Notes: generated by a model from the sequence alone, not told the origin. 64,000 nucleotides of DNA from UMGS1002 sp964570825 (GCA_964570825.1 CAZMZJ010000002.1:62001-126000); one strand, 5' to 3'. Shown: positions 17,334 through 26,678, counted from the first letter of the stretch. Program-made: numbers and translations.

Positions 17334-18371
17334 TTAATCGATATAAATAATTTTTTCACGCGTCTCATCGGAAAAGACGCCGTAGCGAATGCTTTCGATA
17401 ATATGGAAAAGGTTTTTAATTTCATTAGACTTGATGCCGAGATATGCGACGGCCGCGGCCGCCTCCGAGCTGCTTGTGAGAAGAATATTCCTGTCAATAC
17501 TCAGCTGAATTCTGTCCTTGCTCGAGTCCGAGTTGGTTTCGGAGGCGTTGGCGTAATACTCGCCGTAAAGAGGCATTATCGCGCCGAAAAAGCCGGCCGG
17601 ATCAGAAGACGCGGCGGCCTGTTCAAAGTCAGAGGGGCTCAGACGGTAGCCGAAGTCAATAATGTATTTTTTATACGAAACGCCTGAAAAAGACTTTTTA
17701 AGGCGGATCAAACGTCTTATATTTTCGATATCGACCTTCATGCCGAACTGGCGGTGCAGTTCATCGGCTTCATGGCCTCTGTAGTGCTCTCTGATAAATT
17801 TACCGAGCATTCGGTAAAAATGGGTGAAGAGAGCGGTTTCCATCTCGGCCGTATCGGTTTTTTCAAGGTTGAAGCCGTCCAAAACTCCGGCATACTTGGT
17901 CTTTGCCATAAGCTGCGTCAGTTCCGAAAAAGATGCCGCCGAGAGCAGCGACTGCATGTGCTCCGAATAGCTCATCTCATAGAACTGGGGGATTGTGGCC
18001 ATGATTTCCGCTTTGTGCAAAAATGAGTTGTTTCTCAGCTGAATAATAATCCTTAGAATAAATTCGATTTCGCTCCGCAGCGTATAAATTTTAAGGACCT
18101 CCTTGTCCGGATCGTACATGAAGTCCGAAAGCTTCTTATAATCCGAGCTGAGGCTCTTTCTTATGAGAGTTTCAAGGGCGCCCCGCCTTATCATATTTTC
18201 GTTGGCGTCTGACATAATTTCCATGTAAAGCGGGTGTTTTTTCAGAAAAGCAACAACGCCGGGTATGCTGTTCCCTGTGATCAGCTCGTCAAATTCGTTC
18301 TTTGTAATGCGCATTCCGTACATTGCTTTTGCTTTGGCGAGAGCCGCGCCGCCTTTAATGTCGGGTCCCAT
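17334..18371 (-). CDS. ntpC: V-type ATP synthase subunit C
   Basis: Funnel-shaped connector between central stalk and rotor ring (subunit C/d); 345 residues, all predicted helical, normal length. Family features: the N-terminal YGMRITKNEFDELITGNSIPGVVAFLKKHPLY, the repeated central FYRMLGKFIREHYRGHEADELHRQFGMKVDIENIRRLIRLKK, and the C-terminal VAYLGIKSNEIKNLFHIIESIRYG, which is strongly conserved. In this operon it precedes subunit I, whereas in Enterococcus the C gene follows E; the order G-C-I-K-F-E-A-B-D is therefore a rearranged variant. Confidence 0.93.
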   Translation of the reverse strand: MGPDIKGGAALAKAKAMYGMRITKNEFDELITGNSIPGVVAFLKKHPLYMEIMSDANENMIRRGALETLIRKSLSSDYKKLSDFMYDPDKEVLKIYTLRSEIEFILRIIIQLRNNSFLHKAEIMATIPQFYEMSYSEHMQSLLSAASFSELTQLMAKTKYAGVLDGFNLEKTDTAEMETALFTHFYRMLGKFIREHYRGHEADELHRQFGMKVDIENIRRLIRLKKSFSGVSYKKYIIDFGYRLSPSDFEQAAASSDPAGFFGAIMPLYGEYYANASETNSDSSKDRIQLSIDRNILLTSSSEAAAAVAYLGIKSNEIKNLFHIIESIRYGVFSDETREKIIYID

Positions 18372-18435
18372 AAATCATCATCGCCCTTCAAAACAAATTT
18401 TACCAATAATAAAGGCCGGTGTGAAAATATCAGCT

Positions 18436-18750
18436 TCATTGCTGTTTCAGAACCGAGCCGACAATATCATCCGACCATTTATCGCAATTTGCGTTGAACA
18501 GATTTTCAAACTCTTTTAGCTTCCTTGCGTAGTCGGACTTTACCGCTTCGATTTTTTTTGCGTTGTTTTCCCTTTCGCTCTCGCGAAGGATTGAAAGCTG
18601 TCTTTCTGCGTCTTTATACGCCGCGTCCCTTAAGGCTTTGATTTCCTCAGCGGTACTGTTTTCGATTTTTTGTTTTTCAAGTTCAGCGTTTCTGACAATT
18701 TTCTGGGCGTTCTTGTCACACTCCAGTATAGATTCGATCCGACTTTTCAT
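18436..18750 (-). CDS. V-type ATPase peripheral-stalk subunit G/H-like coiled-coil protein
   Basis: First gene of the ATPase operon. The 104 residues are highly charged and almost wholly helical, with heptad-like hydrophobic spacing from about 5 to 90, and resemble the G/H subunits (NtpF of Enterococcus) that pair with subunit E. Identification relies on size, coiled-coil nature and first position in the operon rather than on a clear signature. AGGAGG lies about 11 bases before the ATG. The promoter at 18806-18835 lies about 55 bp upstream. Confidence 0.75.
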   Translation of the reverse strand: MKSRIESILECDKNAQKIVRNAELEKQKIENSTAEEIKALRDAAYKDAERQLSILRESERENNAKKIEAVKSDYARKLKEFENLFNANCDKWSDDIVGSVLKQQ

Positions 18751-18805
18751 TCTGCCGCCGTCCTCCTATGTTCAGTCATACGACGAACACAAATTATTTA
18801 CTAAT

Positions 18806-18845
18806 TTTATACTTATCCTGTTAATAAACAAGCAATAATTATTGC
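18806..18845 (-). promoter_or_regulatory. Probable V-ATPase operon promoter with a palindrome at the -35
   Basis: On the minus strand: TTGCTT (18835-18830), 18-bp spacer, TATAAA (18811-18806). The -35 is overlapped by a perfect 14-bp palindrome GCAATAATTATTGC at 18832-18845, which could be an operator. The rest of 18846-19150 is AT-rich non-coding DNA in which I see no further gene. Confidence 0.5.
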
Positions 18846-19150
18846 CAATTTGTTAATAATATTTGAACAAATATATTGCTTTGACGCATAATGATATCAA
18901 TACGTAAATATGAACAATATTGTATTACAAAATAAAACCGTTTTTACGTCAGAGGCTGATTGCGCGGCATTTCTCTTCATTTATATTGATATACCGTTTC
19001 CGCGCTTTTATTCTTTATTGCAAAGTTTTGAATTTTCTGTGCATTTTAACCGACGTTAAATTATTTCCGGTTCTGTGTATTATATTATTGCGGCAATTAT
19101 TGTTAAACCGGCAAAAATAAAGCCGTGTAAAACGGATAAAGAAACAGTAT

Positions 19151-19199
19151 GAAAAACAGATTGCCGCCGAAATATTTAATACATTCCGGCGGCAATCTG
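19151..19199 (-). terminator. Rho-independent terminator after infB
   Basis: A perfect 13-bp stem (19157-19169 with 19187-19199; CAGATTGCCGCCG on the plus strand), 17-base loop, followed on the minus strand by TTTTTC. It lies 20 bp after the infB stop, so the operon ends here and rbfA, the usual next gene, is not present. Confidence 0.92.
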
Positions 19200-19219
19200 C
19201 TATATTTTATTTGGATATT

Positions 19220-22200
19220 TCAGGCATCTGCCTTTATTTCTTCCATGGTATAGGCCTCGAGTATATCTCCGACCTTAAGGTCGCTGAATTTTTCAAGTCC
19301 TATGCCGCATTCGAAGCCTGCCGCAACTTCTTTAACGTCGTCTTTGAAACGGCGGAGCGACAGGATTTTATCCTCGAAGACAACCACGCCGCTGCGCAGC
19401 ACACGAATCTGGGAAGCGCGGGTAACCTTGCCGTCCTGCACATATGAACCGGCGATTACTCCGACATTCGGCACGCGGATTGTCTGTCTGACTTCCGCAT
19501 GGCCCTGGATGCTCTCCTTGAATTTCGGCGCAAGCATGCCCTTCATAGCAGCGGTTATCTCATCAATGCATTCATAAATAATGCGGTACGTGCGTATTTC
19601 GACGCCCTGTCGCTCTGCCGAGTCGATTGCGGCCTTATCGGGGCGCACGTCGAAACCGACAATGATGGCGTTCGACGCGGCGGCGAATGTAACATCGCCC
19701 TCGTTGATGCCTCCTGCGGCAGCGTGAATAACCTTTACCTTGACCTCGTCGTTTGAGATTTTTTCAAGCGCGTTCTTTACAGCTTCGGCAGAGCCGTCGA
19801 CGTCCGCCTTGACGATGATGTTGAGCGACTTGACGCCGTCTGAAATTTGTGCGAACAGGTCGTTGAGGTTGGCGCGCGCGTTGGCCTTGAAGGTTTCCTC
19901 CTTTGCCTTTGAACGGCGCTGATCTGCAAGATCCCTTGCCATTTTTTCGTCTTCGACTGCATTGAATTCGTCGCCTGCGGAAGGAACCTCTGATAGTCCT
20001 GTAATCTCAACCGGAACCGACGGCGTCGCCGCTTTCACAGTTCTGCCGTTGTGATCTGTCATAGCCCTGACTCGTCCGACAGCCGTCCCTGCGATTACGA
20101 CATCGCCCGAACGCAGCGTGCCGTTCTGAACCAGCACCGTCGCCACCGGCCCGCGTCCCTTGTCAAGCTTCGCCTCAATGACGATGCCTTTCGCGCGGCG
20201 TTTCGGATTTGCCTTGTATTCCTTGACATCGGCTACAAGCAGGACGCTTTCGAGCAGTTTGTCTATACCCTTCTTGGTAAGAGCCGAAACCGGCACGCAA
20301 ATCACATCTCCGCCCCATTCCTCAGGAATAAGGTCATATTTTGTAAGCTCCTGCATTACTCTCTCGGGATTTGCGCCGGGTTTATCCATCTTGTTTATTG
20401 CGACAATGATATCGATGCCCGCCGCCTTGGCATGGTTGATTGCTTCGACGGTCTGCGGCATGACGCCGTCATCGGCAGCGACGACAAGTATAGCTATATC
20501 GGTCGCCTGAGCGCCGCGGGCGCGCATGGCCGTAAACGCTTCATGTCCGGGAGTATCGAGGAAGGTGATTTCGCGTCCGTTTATTTTAACGCGGTAAGCT
20601 CCTATATGCTGTGTGATGCCTCCTGCCTCTCCGGCGGTCACATTGGTATGTCTTATCGCGTCAAGCAGCGAGGTTTTGCCGTGGTCGACATGCCCCATGA
20701 CGCAGACAACCGGCGCGCGTTCGACAAGGTCGCTGCTGTCGTCCTTTGACTCGTCAAAGAGCTTTTCCTCGATAGTTACAACAACCTCCTTTGTAACCTC
20801 GGCGCCAAGCTCGTCGGCCACAAGGAATGCGGTGTCGTAATCGATATATTCGTTGACGGTAACCATCATTCCCATCAGCATCAGGCGTTTGACGACTTCG
20901 CTCGCAGTGACCTTGAGCCTTGACGCAAGTTCCCCGACACTGATCTCATCCGGCACGGTTATGTGCACCGGCTGCTTTTTTACAGGCATTGTTTTCCGCT
21001 GCGGCATACGCCCCTTGACAACAATCTGCTGCGACTGCGAGCTTTTGTTGCGCTTGACCTTTTCGTTTCCGCCGCGCATATCGCGGATAGACTCGGGAAC
21101 TATGCTGTCGAGCCTGTCGTCATATTTTGAAAGATCTATCGTCGTGCCTCTCGTGTCGACTATTCGCGGACCCGTCTGCCCTTCTTTCTTCGGACCCTGT
21201 CCGCGGACTATCGGCTGAGGCTGGAATTTTTCTTTGGGAGGTCCCTGATGCTCGCGCTCTGGTTTGCTGCGCCCCTGCCCAAATCCTGAACCTGCCGGCC
21301 GGTTGCCGTATTGCGGCTTGTCGCCGAACTGGCTCTGATTCTGCCCCTGGCTCTGAGATACCGGCCGCTGAGCGTTCTGCTGCTGCCCCTGCGCGGCACC
21401 TGCCGGACGCGCCACGTACGGCTGTCCCTGTGAGGGCGCCGGACGCTGAGCGTTCTGCTGCTGCACCTGTGCGGCACCTGCCGGACGCGCCACGTACGGC
21501 TGTCCCTGTGCGGGCGCCGGACGCTGAGCGTTCTGCTGCACCTGCGCGGCACCTGCCGGACGCGCGACATTCGGCTGTCCCTGTGCGGGCGCCGGACGCT
21601 GAGCGTTCTGCTGCTGCCCCTGCGCGGCACCTGCCGGACGCGCGACATTCGGCTGTCCCTGCCCGGCTACCTGTGAGCGTTCCTGCGCTTGCGCCTGTTC
21701 GCTTCTGCTGTCGGCATTCCTTTGGAACTCATTGGTTCTCTGAGTTTCTCCTGTCCTCTGAGCTTCAAAAGTCCTCTGCGTCTGAGCCGGCTTGGCGGAT
21801 TCCGCAGGTTTTTGCTGTGCGGCAGGCTTCTGAACCTCGTCCTTTCTTGAAGCCTCGCCGGACTTTACTGTCTCAGCGNNNNNNNNNNNNNNNNNNNNNN
21901 NNNNNNNNNNNNNNNNNNNNNNNNNNNNNNNNNNNNNNNNNNNNNNNNNNNNNNNNNNNNNNNNNNNNNNNNNNNNNNGGCTTTGCTGCCTCGGCGGGCT
22001 TTGCTGCCTCGGCGGGCTTTGCTGCCTCGGCGGGCTTTGCTGCCTCGGCGGACTTTGCTGCTTCGGCGGGCTTTGCTGTCTCGGCGGGCTTTGCTGCCTC
22101 AGCGGGCTTTGCTGCCTCAGCGGACTTTACTGCCCCGGCGGGCTTTACCGCTTCGGTATATTTTGCCGGTTCTGCTGATTTTTCAATATTCAAAAGCTTC

Positions 22201-22547
22201 TCTGACGCGGCGGATCCGCCCGCGTCAGCCGGTGCTCCCGCCTTTTTTTCTGTCCTGCCATCGTCATAAGGTAATATTTTCTCGTCCTGTTCAGCAGCTT
22301 TTCCGGTTTCGGATTTGCTTTTTGATTTTGAAGGAATATATGTGATGCCGTCAATATAATCCTCTATATTGGATATTTGATTCGCTTTTGTAAGCGTCTC
22401 AAAAAGAATATCGAACTCCGCCGGCTCAAGTATTTTCTGAGTCTTCGGCTCATATCCCTTATCCTTGAGGATATCGGTCATATCCTTGGCTTTCACACCA
22501 AGGTCCTTCGCAAGCTGATTCAATTTGTACTGCGGTATTATTGACAT
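19220..22547 (-). CDS. infB: Translation initiation factor IF-2 (interrupted by a 100-N scaffold gap)
   Basis: GTPase that delivers initiator tRNA to the 30S subunit. ATG 22547 is chosen because AGGAGG lies 7 bases upstream; the next ATG (22553) is too close to it. N-terminal IF-2_N domain (about 1-55), then a PAEAAK-type hexapeptide array running into the 100-N gap (21879-21978), four copies of a roughly 26-residue Gln/Asn/Pro repeat (21361-21665), a second IF-2_N domain, and the G domain with GHVDHGKTSLLD, DTPGHEAF and NKMD, followed by domains II-IV. The frame differs by one across the N run, which is meaningless because its true length is unknown. More than 1070 residues are visible, long for IF-2 because of the repeats. 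Confidence 0.95.
21361..21665 (-). repeat. Four tandem 75-78 bp repeats in infB
   Basis: Four consecutive units encode variants of a 25-26 residue Gln/Asn/Pro/Ala-rich block containing QQNAQRPAPAQGQP and VARPAGAAQ. Units differ by few bases; one unit lacks a Gln codon (75 bp). The near identity at DNA level suggests recent unequal expansion. Confidence 0.9.
21861..22150 (-). repeat. 18-bp repeat array (PAEAAK) in infB spanning an assembly gap
   Basis: At least nine tandem 18-bp units (GGCTTTGCTGCCTCGGCG on the plus strand, with variants) encode (K/A)PAEAAK-like hexapeptides from 21979 to about 22150. One unit of the same array is visible on the other side of the N block at 21861-21878. The 100 N therefore lie inside the array and the real copy number is unknown. 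Confidence 0.92.
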
Positions 22548-22583
22548 ATACATTCCTCCTAAAATTCATCCGCCGTCCGTGTT

Positions 22584-22955
22584 TTACGCGCCGGAGCCGT
22601 TGTTATCAATCTGCATTTCAACGGCGCGTTTAAGCTGCGCGTCTGTTATTCCTGCCGCCGCGAGAGGACGCCGTTTCCCGACCGCAGCTCCGAGCGCTGC
22701 GGAGCCGTACGGAACAACAGCGAGCCTTACATTGTAGTATTTACACTTGTCATTTAATTTTTTTCGTGTGTTTTCCGATGTGTCCGACGCTTCTATAACA
22801 AGCAAGGGAGTCTTGCACCTCACGCCCCGCCTCATCGCGTCGCATATCATATCCGTTCCGTATACCAGCGCTCCCGCCCGGGCACACAAACCGAGCGTCT
22901 TAAGCAGCCTGGACTTTTCAGACCCGGCTTCTTTTGCCTCACTGCTCTTTTCCAT
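22584..22955 (-). CDS. L7Ae-family ribosomal-protein-like RNA-binding protein YlxQ
   Basis: Small RNA-binding protein of the L7Ae/L30e fold (YlxQ in Bacillus), about 123 residues from ATG 22955. Motifs: LLKTLGLCARAGALVYGTDMICDAMRRG and PLLVIEASDTSENTRKKLNDKCKYYNV, followed by RPLAAAGITDAQLKRAV, as in L7Ae proteins. The chosen ATG overlaps the ylxR stop by 17 bp, with no clear SD, consistent with translational coupling; the frame is open further upstream, but inside ylxR. Operon position between ylxR and infB is conserved in Bacillota. Confidence 0.87.
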   Translation of the reverse strand: MEKSSEAKEAGSEKSRLLKTLGLCARAGALVYGTDMICDAMRRGVRCKTPLLVIEASDTSENTRKKLNDKCKYYNVRLAVVPYGSAALGAAVGKRRPLAAAGITDAQLKRAVEMQIDNNGSGA

Positions 22956-23223
22956 CGGTTTCAAGCTCTGCTTCCATTGCATCGTAAACCGCCTCGGGTA
23001 TCTCGCATTCAAGACTGTGATCGAGCCGTTTGGATTTACGGGCTTTTTTAAGGCATTTCACGTCGCGGCAGATGTAAGCGCCGCGCCCGTTTTTCTTGCC
23101 TGTAAAATCAAGCGAAACAACCCCCTCGGGGCTTCTTACCACGCGGAGAAGCTCTTTTTTCGGCTTGTGTTCGTTGCAGCCGAGGCATTGCCTTTCCGGA
23201 ATTTTCCGTTTTTTCTGTTCCAT
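22939..23223 (-). CDS. YlxR/RnpM family RNA-binding protein (DUF448)
   Basis: 94-residue basic protein of the YlxR (DUF448) family; the Bacillus member binds RNase P RNA and is called RnpM. Conserved signature: IPERQCLGCNEHKPKKELLRVVR followed by GRGAYICRDVKCLKKARK. The signature GRGAY is intact, as is the CxxC pair. It lies 6 bp after nusA in the rimP-nusA-ylxR-ylxQ-infB order known from Bacillus subtilis. Confidence 0.93.
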   Translation of the reverse strand: MEQKKRKIPERQCLGCNEHKPKKELLRVVRSPEGVVSLDFTGKKNGRGAYICRDVKCLKKARKSKRLDHSLECEIPEAVYDAMEAELETDGKEQ

Positions 23224-23229
23224 ATTATT

Positions 23230-24252
23230 TTATGATTTTATGTCGATTTTGTATCCGGTTAATCTCGCGGCAAGCCGCGCGTTCTGCCCCTCTTTGCCGA
23301 TGGCAAGAGAAAGCTGATCCGCGTCGACTATCACGCGGCAGGCTCGCTCGCCCGTCATTGTAACCGACTGGACCGTAGCCGGAGCCAGCGCCGATGCGAT
23401 GTATTCCTCAGGTACTTCGCTGTACTTCACTATGTCGATCTTTTCGCCCCGCAATTCTTCGACAATATTGTTTATCCGTATGCCGTGCGCGCCTATGCAG
23501 GCTCCCACCGGATCAACATCCTCGTCGCGGGACATAACAGCGATTTTTGTTCTCGAGCCAGCCTCGCGCGCGACGCCCTTCACAAGCACAACGCCGTCGG
23601 CGATTTCCGGAATCTCAAGCTCGAACATCCGGCGCACAAGTCCGGCGTGCACGCGCGACAGCGTAACCAACGGGCCTCTTGACTCCTTGCTGACCTCCAT
23701 AATGAACACCTTGATTTTATCTCCCACCGTGAATGTCTCTCCGGGTATCTGCTCGCTCTTAAGCAGCGTTGCGCGCCCCGTTCCGGTTTCAAGTATAACG
23801 TTTCCGGTGGCTGTATCTATTTTGCTTACGGTTGCGGTGATTATTTCCTCGCGTTTGCTCTCGTACGCCTCCTGCATAACCTTGCGTTCTCCCTCGCGGA
23901 TAGCCTGAATCAACACTGATTTTGCCTGTCCGGCCGAGAGCCTTCTGAAGTTTTTTGTCTTTATCTCTGTTTCGACTATCCTTCCGGTAGTATAGCGTTT
24001 GTTGAGCGCCTTAGCTTCTTCAAGTGAAATCTGGGTTTCAGGGTTTGTGACCTCCTCCACCACTTCCTTCTGCTGGAATACCTTCACTTCTTCCTTCTCG
24101 GGGTCTATCAGTACGCGCACGTTGGTGTTGTTTCCGTATTCTTTTTTATAGGCCGAAACAAGAGCCGCCTCGACTTTCCCAAGCATATAATCTTTCGGTA
24201 TGCCTTTTTCCTTCTCGAGCAGGTCGAGCGCCGCAAAAAATTCCTTGTTCAT
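23230..24252 (-). CDS. nusA: Transcription termination/antitermination factor NusA
   Basis: RNA-polymerase-associated factor controlling pausing, termination and antitermination. 340 residues from ATG 24252 (AAGGA 9 bases upstream; the TTG at 24270 would overlap that SD). Domain order: N-terminal polymerase-binding domain (1-125), S1 domain (about 135-200), KH1 with VDPVGACIGAHGIRINNIVEELRGEKIDIV, and KH2 ending LAIGKEGQNARLAARLTGYKIDI. Like other Bacillota NusA it stops after KH2, with no C-terminal acidic repeats. Confidence 0.97.
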   Translation of the reverse strand: MNKEFFAALDLLEKEKGIPKDYMLGKVEAALVSAYKKEYGNNTNVRVLIDPEKEEVKVFQQKEVVEEVTNPETQISLEEAKALNKRYTTGRIVETEIKTKNFRRLSAGQAKSVLIQAIREGERKVMQEAYESKREEIITATVSKIDTATGNVILETGTGRATLLKSEQIPGETFTVGDKIKVFIMEVSKESRGPLVTLSRVHAGLVRRMFELEIPEIADGVVLVKGVAREAGSRTKIAVMSRDEDVDPVGACIGAHGIRINNIVEELRGEKIDIVKYSEVPEEYIASALAPATVQSVTMTGERACRVIVDADQLSLAIGKEGQNARLAARLTGYKIDIKS

Positions 24253-24311
24253 CGCGGTGATTCCTTTCAAAATCTTATATCTATCTTTTATCTTATTATC
24301 TTATCGTTGCG

Positions 24312-24794
24312 TTATTTATTTTCTTTATCAAAGTCATAGACGGTGCGCACCTTGGCGGCGGCGGCAATTTCTATTTCTCGCCGTCCGTCGGATGTGTCGA
24401 CAAGAATTTTTCCGTTCTCAAGTCCCGCGAGCACGCCGCTCACAGTTTTCGCGCCCTTCTCGTCCGGAGCATAAAGCTTAACCTCTACGTTCCAGCCGCG
24501 GCAGGACATAAAATGCTCCGGGTATTTGAGTTCCCTCTCGACGCCTGGCGAGCTTACCTCAAGATAGTACGCTGTCTCGATAGGGTCGGCCTCGTCGAGT
24601 ATGGGGTCGATTGCGCGGTGAAATTTCTCGCAGTCGTCGATATTTATGCCGCGCGGCGAATCAATTGTGACCCGCAGCACCTGGCGTGCGCCTTCGCGGA
24701 CGAATTCAACATCCCATAGGACAATCCCCTGCTCGGCTGCGACCGGCGCGATTATTTCTGCTACTCGCCCCGCTATATTCTTTTGATTTTTCAT
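24312..24794 (-). CDS. rimP: Ribosome maturation factor RimP
   Basis: 30S assembly factor. 160 residues (typical): N-terminal domain with WDVEFVREGARQVLRVTIDSPRGINIDDCEKFHRAIDPILDEADPI and YYLEVSSPGVERELKYPEHF, the strongest RimP signature; C-terminal SH3-like domain with GVLAGLENGKILVDT. First gene of the rimP-nusA-ylxR-ylxQ-infB operon, 60 bp ahead of nusA. No strong SD is visible before its ATG; upstream is a leader of about 160 bases containing an 11-bp hairpin (24906-24933). Confidence 0.95.
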   Translation of the reverse strand: MKNQKNIAGRVAEIIAPVAAEQGIVLWDVEFVREGARQVLRVTIDSPRGINIDDCEKFHRAIDPILDEADPIETAYYLEVSSPGVERELKYPEHFMSCRGWNVEVKLYAPDEKGAKTVSGVLAGLENGKILVDTSDGRREIEIAAAAKVRTVYDFDKENK

Positions 24795-24905
24795 TTCTGA
24801 TTACTCCAATACTCCATCAAGTTTCGCTCCGGCATCACAGAACCGGATATGTATACCGCCGGAAGCGGAAAAGACGCGTCATGAATAAAACCGTCATTCA
24901 ACAAT

Positions 24906-24987
24906 TGAGAGTGGGTCTCTCAACCCACTCTCATCGTATATCATCATAATCCATAATTATTATATCACATATTTTTTCCGAATGCAA
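24906..24987 (-). promoter_or_regulatory. Promoter and leader hairpin of the rimP-nusA-infB operon
   Basis: On the minus strand: TTGCAT (24987-24982), 17-bp spacer, TATAAT (24964-24959). About 20 bases into the predicted transcript is a perfect 11-bp hairpin, TGAGAGTGGGT / ACCCACTCTCA with a 6-base loop (24906-24933), not followed by a T-run, so it is a leader structure and not an ordinary terminator. Confidence 0.72.
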
Positions 24988-25054
24988 CAGTTATTTTCAA
25001 TTTTTTTTATATTTATCTCACACTTTTCACACTTTGAGGTTTATCAGTATAGTA

Positions 25055-25083
25055 TTGACACGCATATTGACGGGTGATAAAAT
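25055..25083 (+). promoter_or_regulatory. Consensus promoter for mnmE
   Basis: TTGACA (25055-25060), 17-bp spacer, TAAAAT (25078-25083); about 85 bases of leader to the mnmE ATG. Confidence 0.8.
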
Positions 25084-25174
25084 TATAGCGTCAATCATTT
25101 ATGACTTATTCAGGCAGAAATTGTAATTGTAAAAGAAACTTTTTCAACACCTTTATCCGCAGAAAGGACTCTCC

Positions 25175-26566
25175 ATGAACATTCAGGACACAATAGCCGC
25201 GGTATCAACTCCGCGTGGCAAGGGCGGCGTTGCGCTGATACGCATTTCGGGCGGCGGCGCCGTCAAGATCGCAGATAAAATATTCAAACCCAAAAACGGG
25301 AAGTCTCTTTCAGAAACCGCGCCGCGATCCGCTGTTTACGGTGACATATATTCATATGAACCCGACGGCTCCCTGCGCCGGGTAGACGACGGGATTGCGG
25401 TAATTTTCCGCGCGCCGGCGTCGTTTACAGGAGAGGATACTGTTGAAATAACCTGCCACGGAGGCGTCCTGATAACCGAGACTGTACTTGAATCCGTGCT
25501 GTGTGCCGGTGCAAGACTTGCGGAAGCCGGGGAGTTCACCCGCCGCGCTTTTGTGGCCGGAAAGCTCGGACTTTCCGAAGCCGAGGCCCTCGCCTCGCTG
25601 CTCGAAGCGAAAACACACGAGCAGCTGATCCTCTCGCGAGCCGGAATGGACGGAAAGCTTGCACGCGAGGTGCATGCGCTTTATGAAGAGCTGCGCCGTC
25701 TGGTCAGTAGCATATACGCCCTTGTCGATTTTCCGGAAGAAGATTTATCCGGAATTTCACGCGATGAACTTACCGCCGGCGTCTCTGAGGTCAACCGGCG
25801 CCTGCGCGCCCTTGCGGCGACATACAGAACCGGCAAAGCTATTTCGGAAGGCGTACGCACGGTAATCAGCGGCAGGACAAACAGCGGGAAAAGCTCTCTT
25901 TACAACCGCATTGCCGGCAGCGATGCCGCAATAGTGACAGATATCGAAGGTACCACTCGCGATATCCTTGAAACGACCGTATCTTTCGGAGGGGTGACTC
26001 TGCGACTGTTTGACACGGCCGGCCTGCGCGAAAGCTGTGACAAAGTCGAGCTTATCGGGATCGAGCGCGCCCGCCGGGTAATCGAGGACGCCGAGCTTGT
26101 GCTCGCTGTCTTTGACGGCTCCCGGACTCCTGACGCCGAGGACGAAAAATTTGCCGGATACCTCGCCTCCCTGCGCGCTCCTGTTATTGCAGTCGTAAAT
26201 AAAACCGACCTGCCTGAAATTCCCGGTTCTCTCCCCGAGCTGAATTTTGCTGCAGTAGTACGCGTTTCAGCTCTGACCGGCGAAGGCATGGACGCCCTCG
26301 CCGATGCAGTAAGAAAGCTGTTTATCGACGGCAGCATCGACCTTTCGAACGATGCGATCGCGGCAAACGCACGGCAGTACGCCGCGCTGTCCCGCGCAGC
26401 GGAGCTGACAGCCCAGTCCCTCTCGGCGCTTGATGCGGGGCTGCCCGAGGATATCTGCTGTTCCGACCTTGAGGTTGCGATGTCTGCTCTTGCCGAGATT
26501 GACGGCCGTGAAGTAACCTCCGACATAGTATCCGAAATATTCTCACATTTCTGCGTGGGAAAATAA
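25175..26566 (+). CDS. mnmE: tRNA modification GTPase MnmE
   Basis: With MnmG it installs the (carboxymethyl)aminomethyl group on wobble uridine 34 of tRNA. 463 residues, normal. N-terminal folate-binding domain (MNIQDTIAAVSTPRGKGGVALIRISG and FTGEDTVEITCHGG), helical domain, inserted Ras-like G domain with P-loop GRTNSGKSSLYN, DTAGLRE and NKTD, and the conserved C-terminal FCVGK whose Cys is catalytically important. AAAGGA lies 8 bases before the ATG. In many Bacillota mnmE is directly followed by mnmG; here mnmG is about 18 kb away. Confidence 0.97.
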   Translation: MNIQDTIAAVSTPRGKGGVALIRISGGGAVKIADKIFKPKNGKSLSETAPRSAVYGDIYSYEPDGSLRRVDDGIAVIFRAPASFTGEDTVEITCHGGVLITETVLESVLCAGARLAEAGEFTRRAFVAGKLGLSEAEALASLLEAKTHEQLILSRAGMDGKLAREVHALYEELRRLVSSIYALVDFPEEDLSGISRDELTAGVSEVNRRLRALAATYRTGKAISEGVRTVISGRTNSGKSSLYNRIAGSDAAIVTDIEGTTRDILETTVSFGGVTLRLFDTAGLRESCDKVELIGIERARRVIEDAELVLAVFDGSRTPDAEDEKFAGYLASLRAPVIAVVNKTDLPEIPGSLPELNFAAVVRVSALTGEGMDALADAVRKLFIDGSIDLSNDAIAANARQYAALSRAAELTAQSLSALDAGLPEDICCSDLEVAMSALAEIDGREVTSDIVSEIFSHFCVGK

Positions 26567-26678
26567 AAAAAGTAAAAAAGCAAAGCACCGCAGTGGCGGT
26601 ACGCCTGTGTCGCCCTGTCGCAATACTCAGAATTCATAGTATTCCGCATTGATATTGATGCCGCCTTATAAAACAATT

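Noticed and set aside
21879..21978. Apparent frameshift or pseudogene in infB.
   Set aside because: The frame difference is across exactly 100 N, a scaffold placeholder of unknown true length, so it says nothing about gene integrity.
21361..22150. Regular direct repeats that could suggest a CRISPR array.
   Set aside because: Units are 18 or 75-78 bp with no unique spacers and stay in frame with infB; they encode protein repeats.
21127..22269. A long rightward open frame opposite infB that crosses the N block.
   Set aside because: It is a shadow of the repetitive infB codons; it has no SD, runs through the 100 N, and its product is low-complexity Ala/Arg/Pro sequence.
25900..26676. A 258-codon leftward frame opposite mnmE.
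   Set aside because: It lies antisense to a certain gene, is Ser/Arg/Thr-rich as such shadows usually are, and has no family match or SD.
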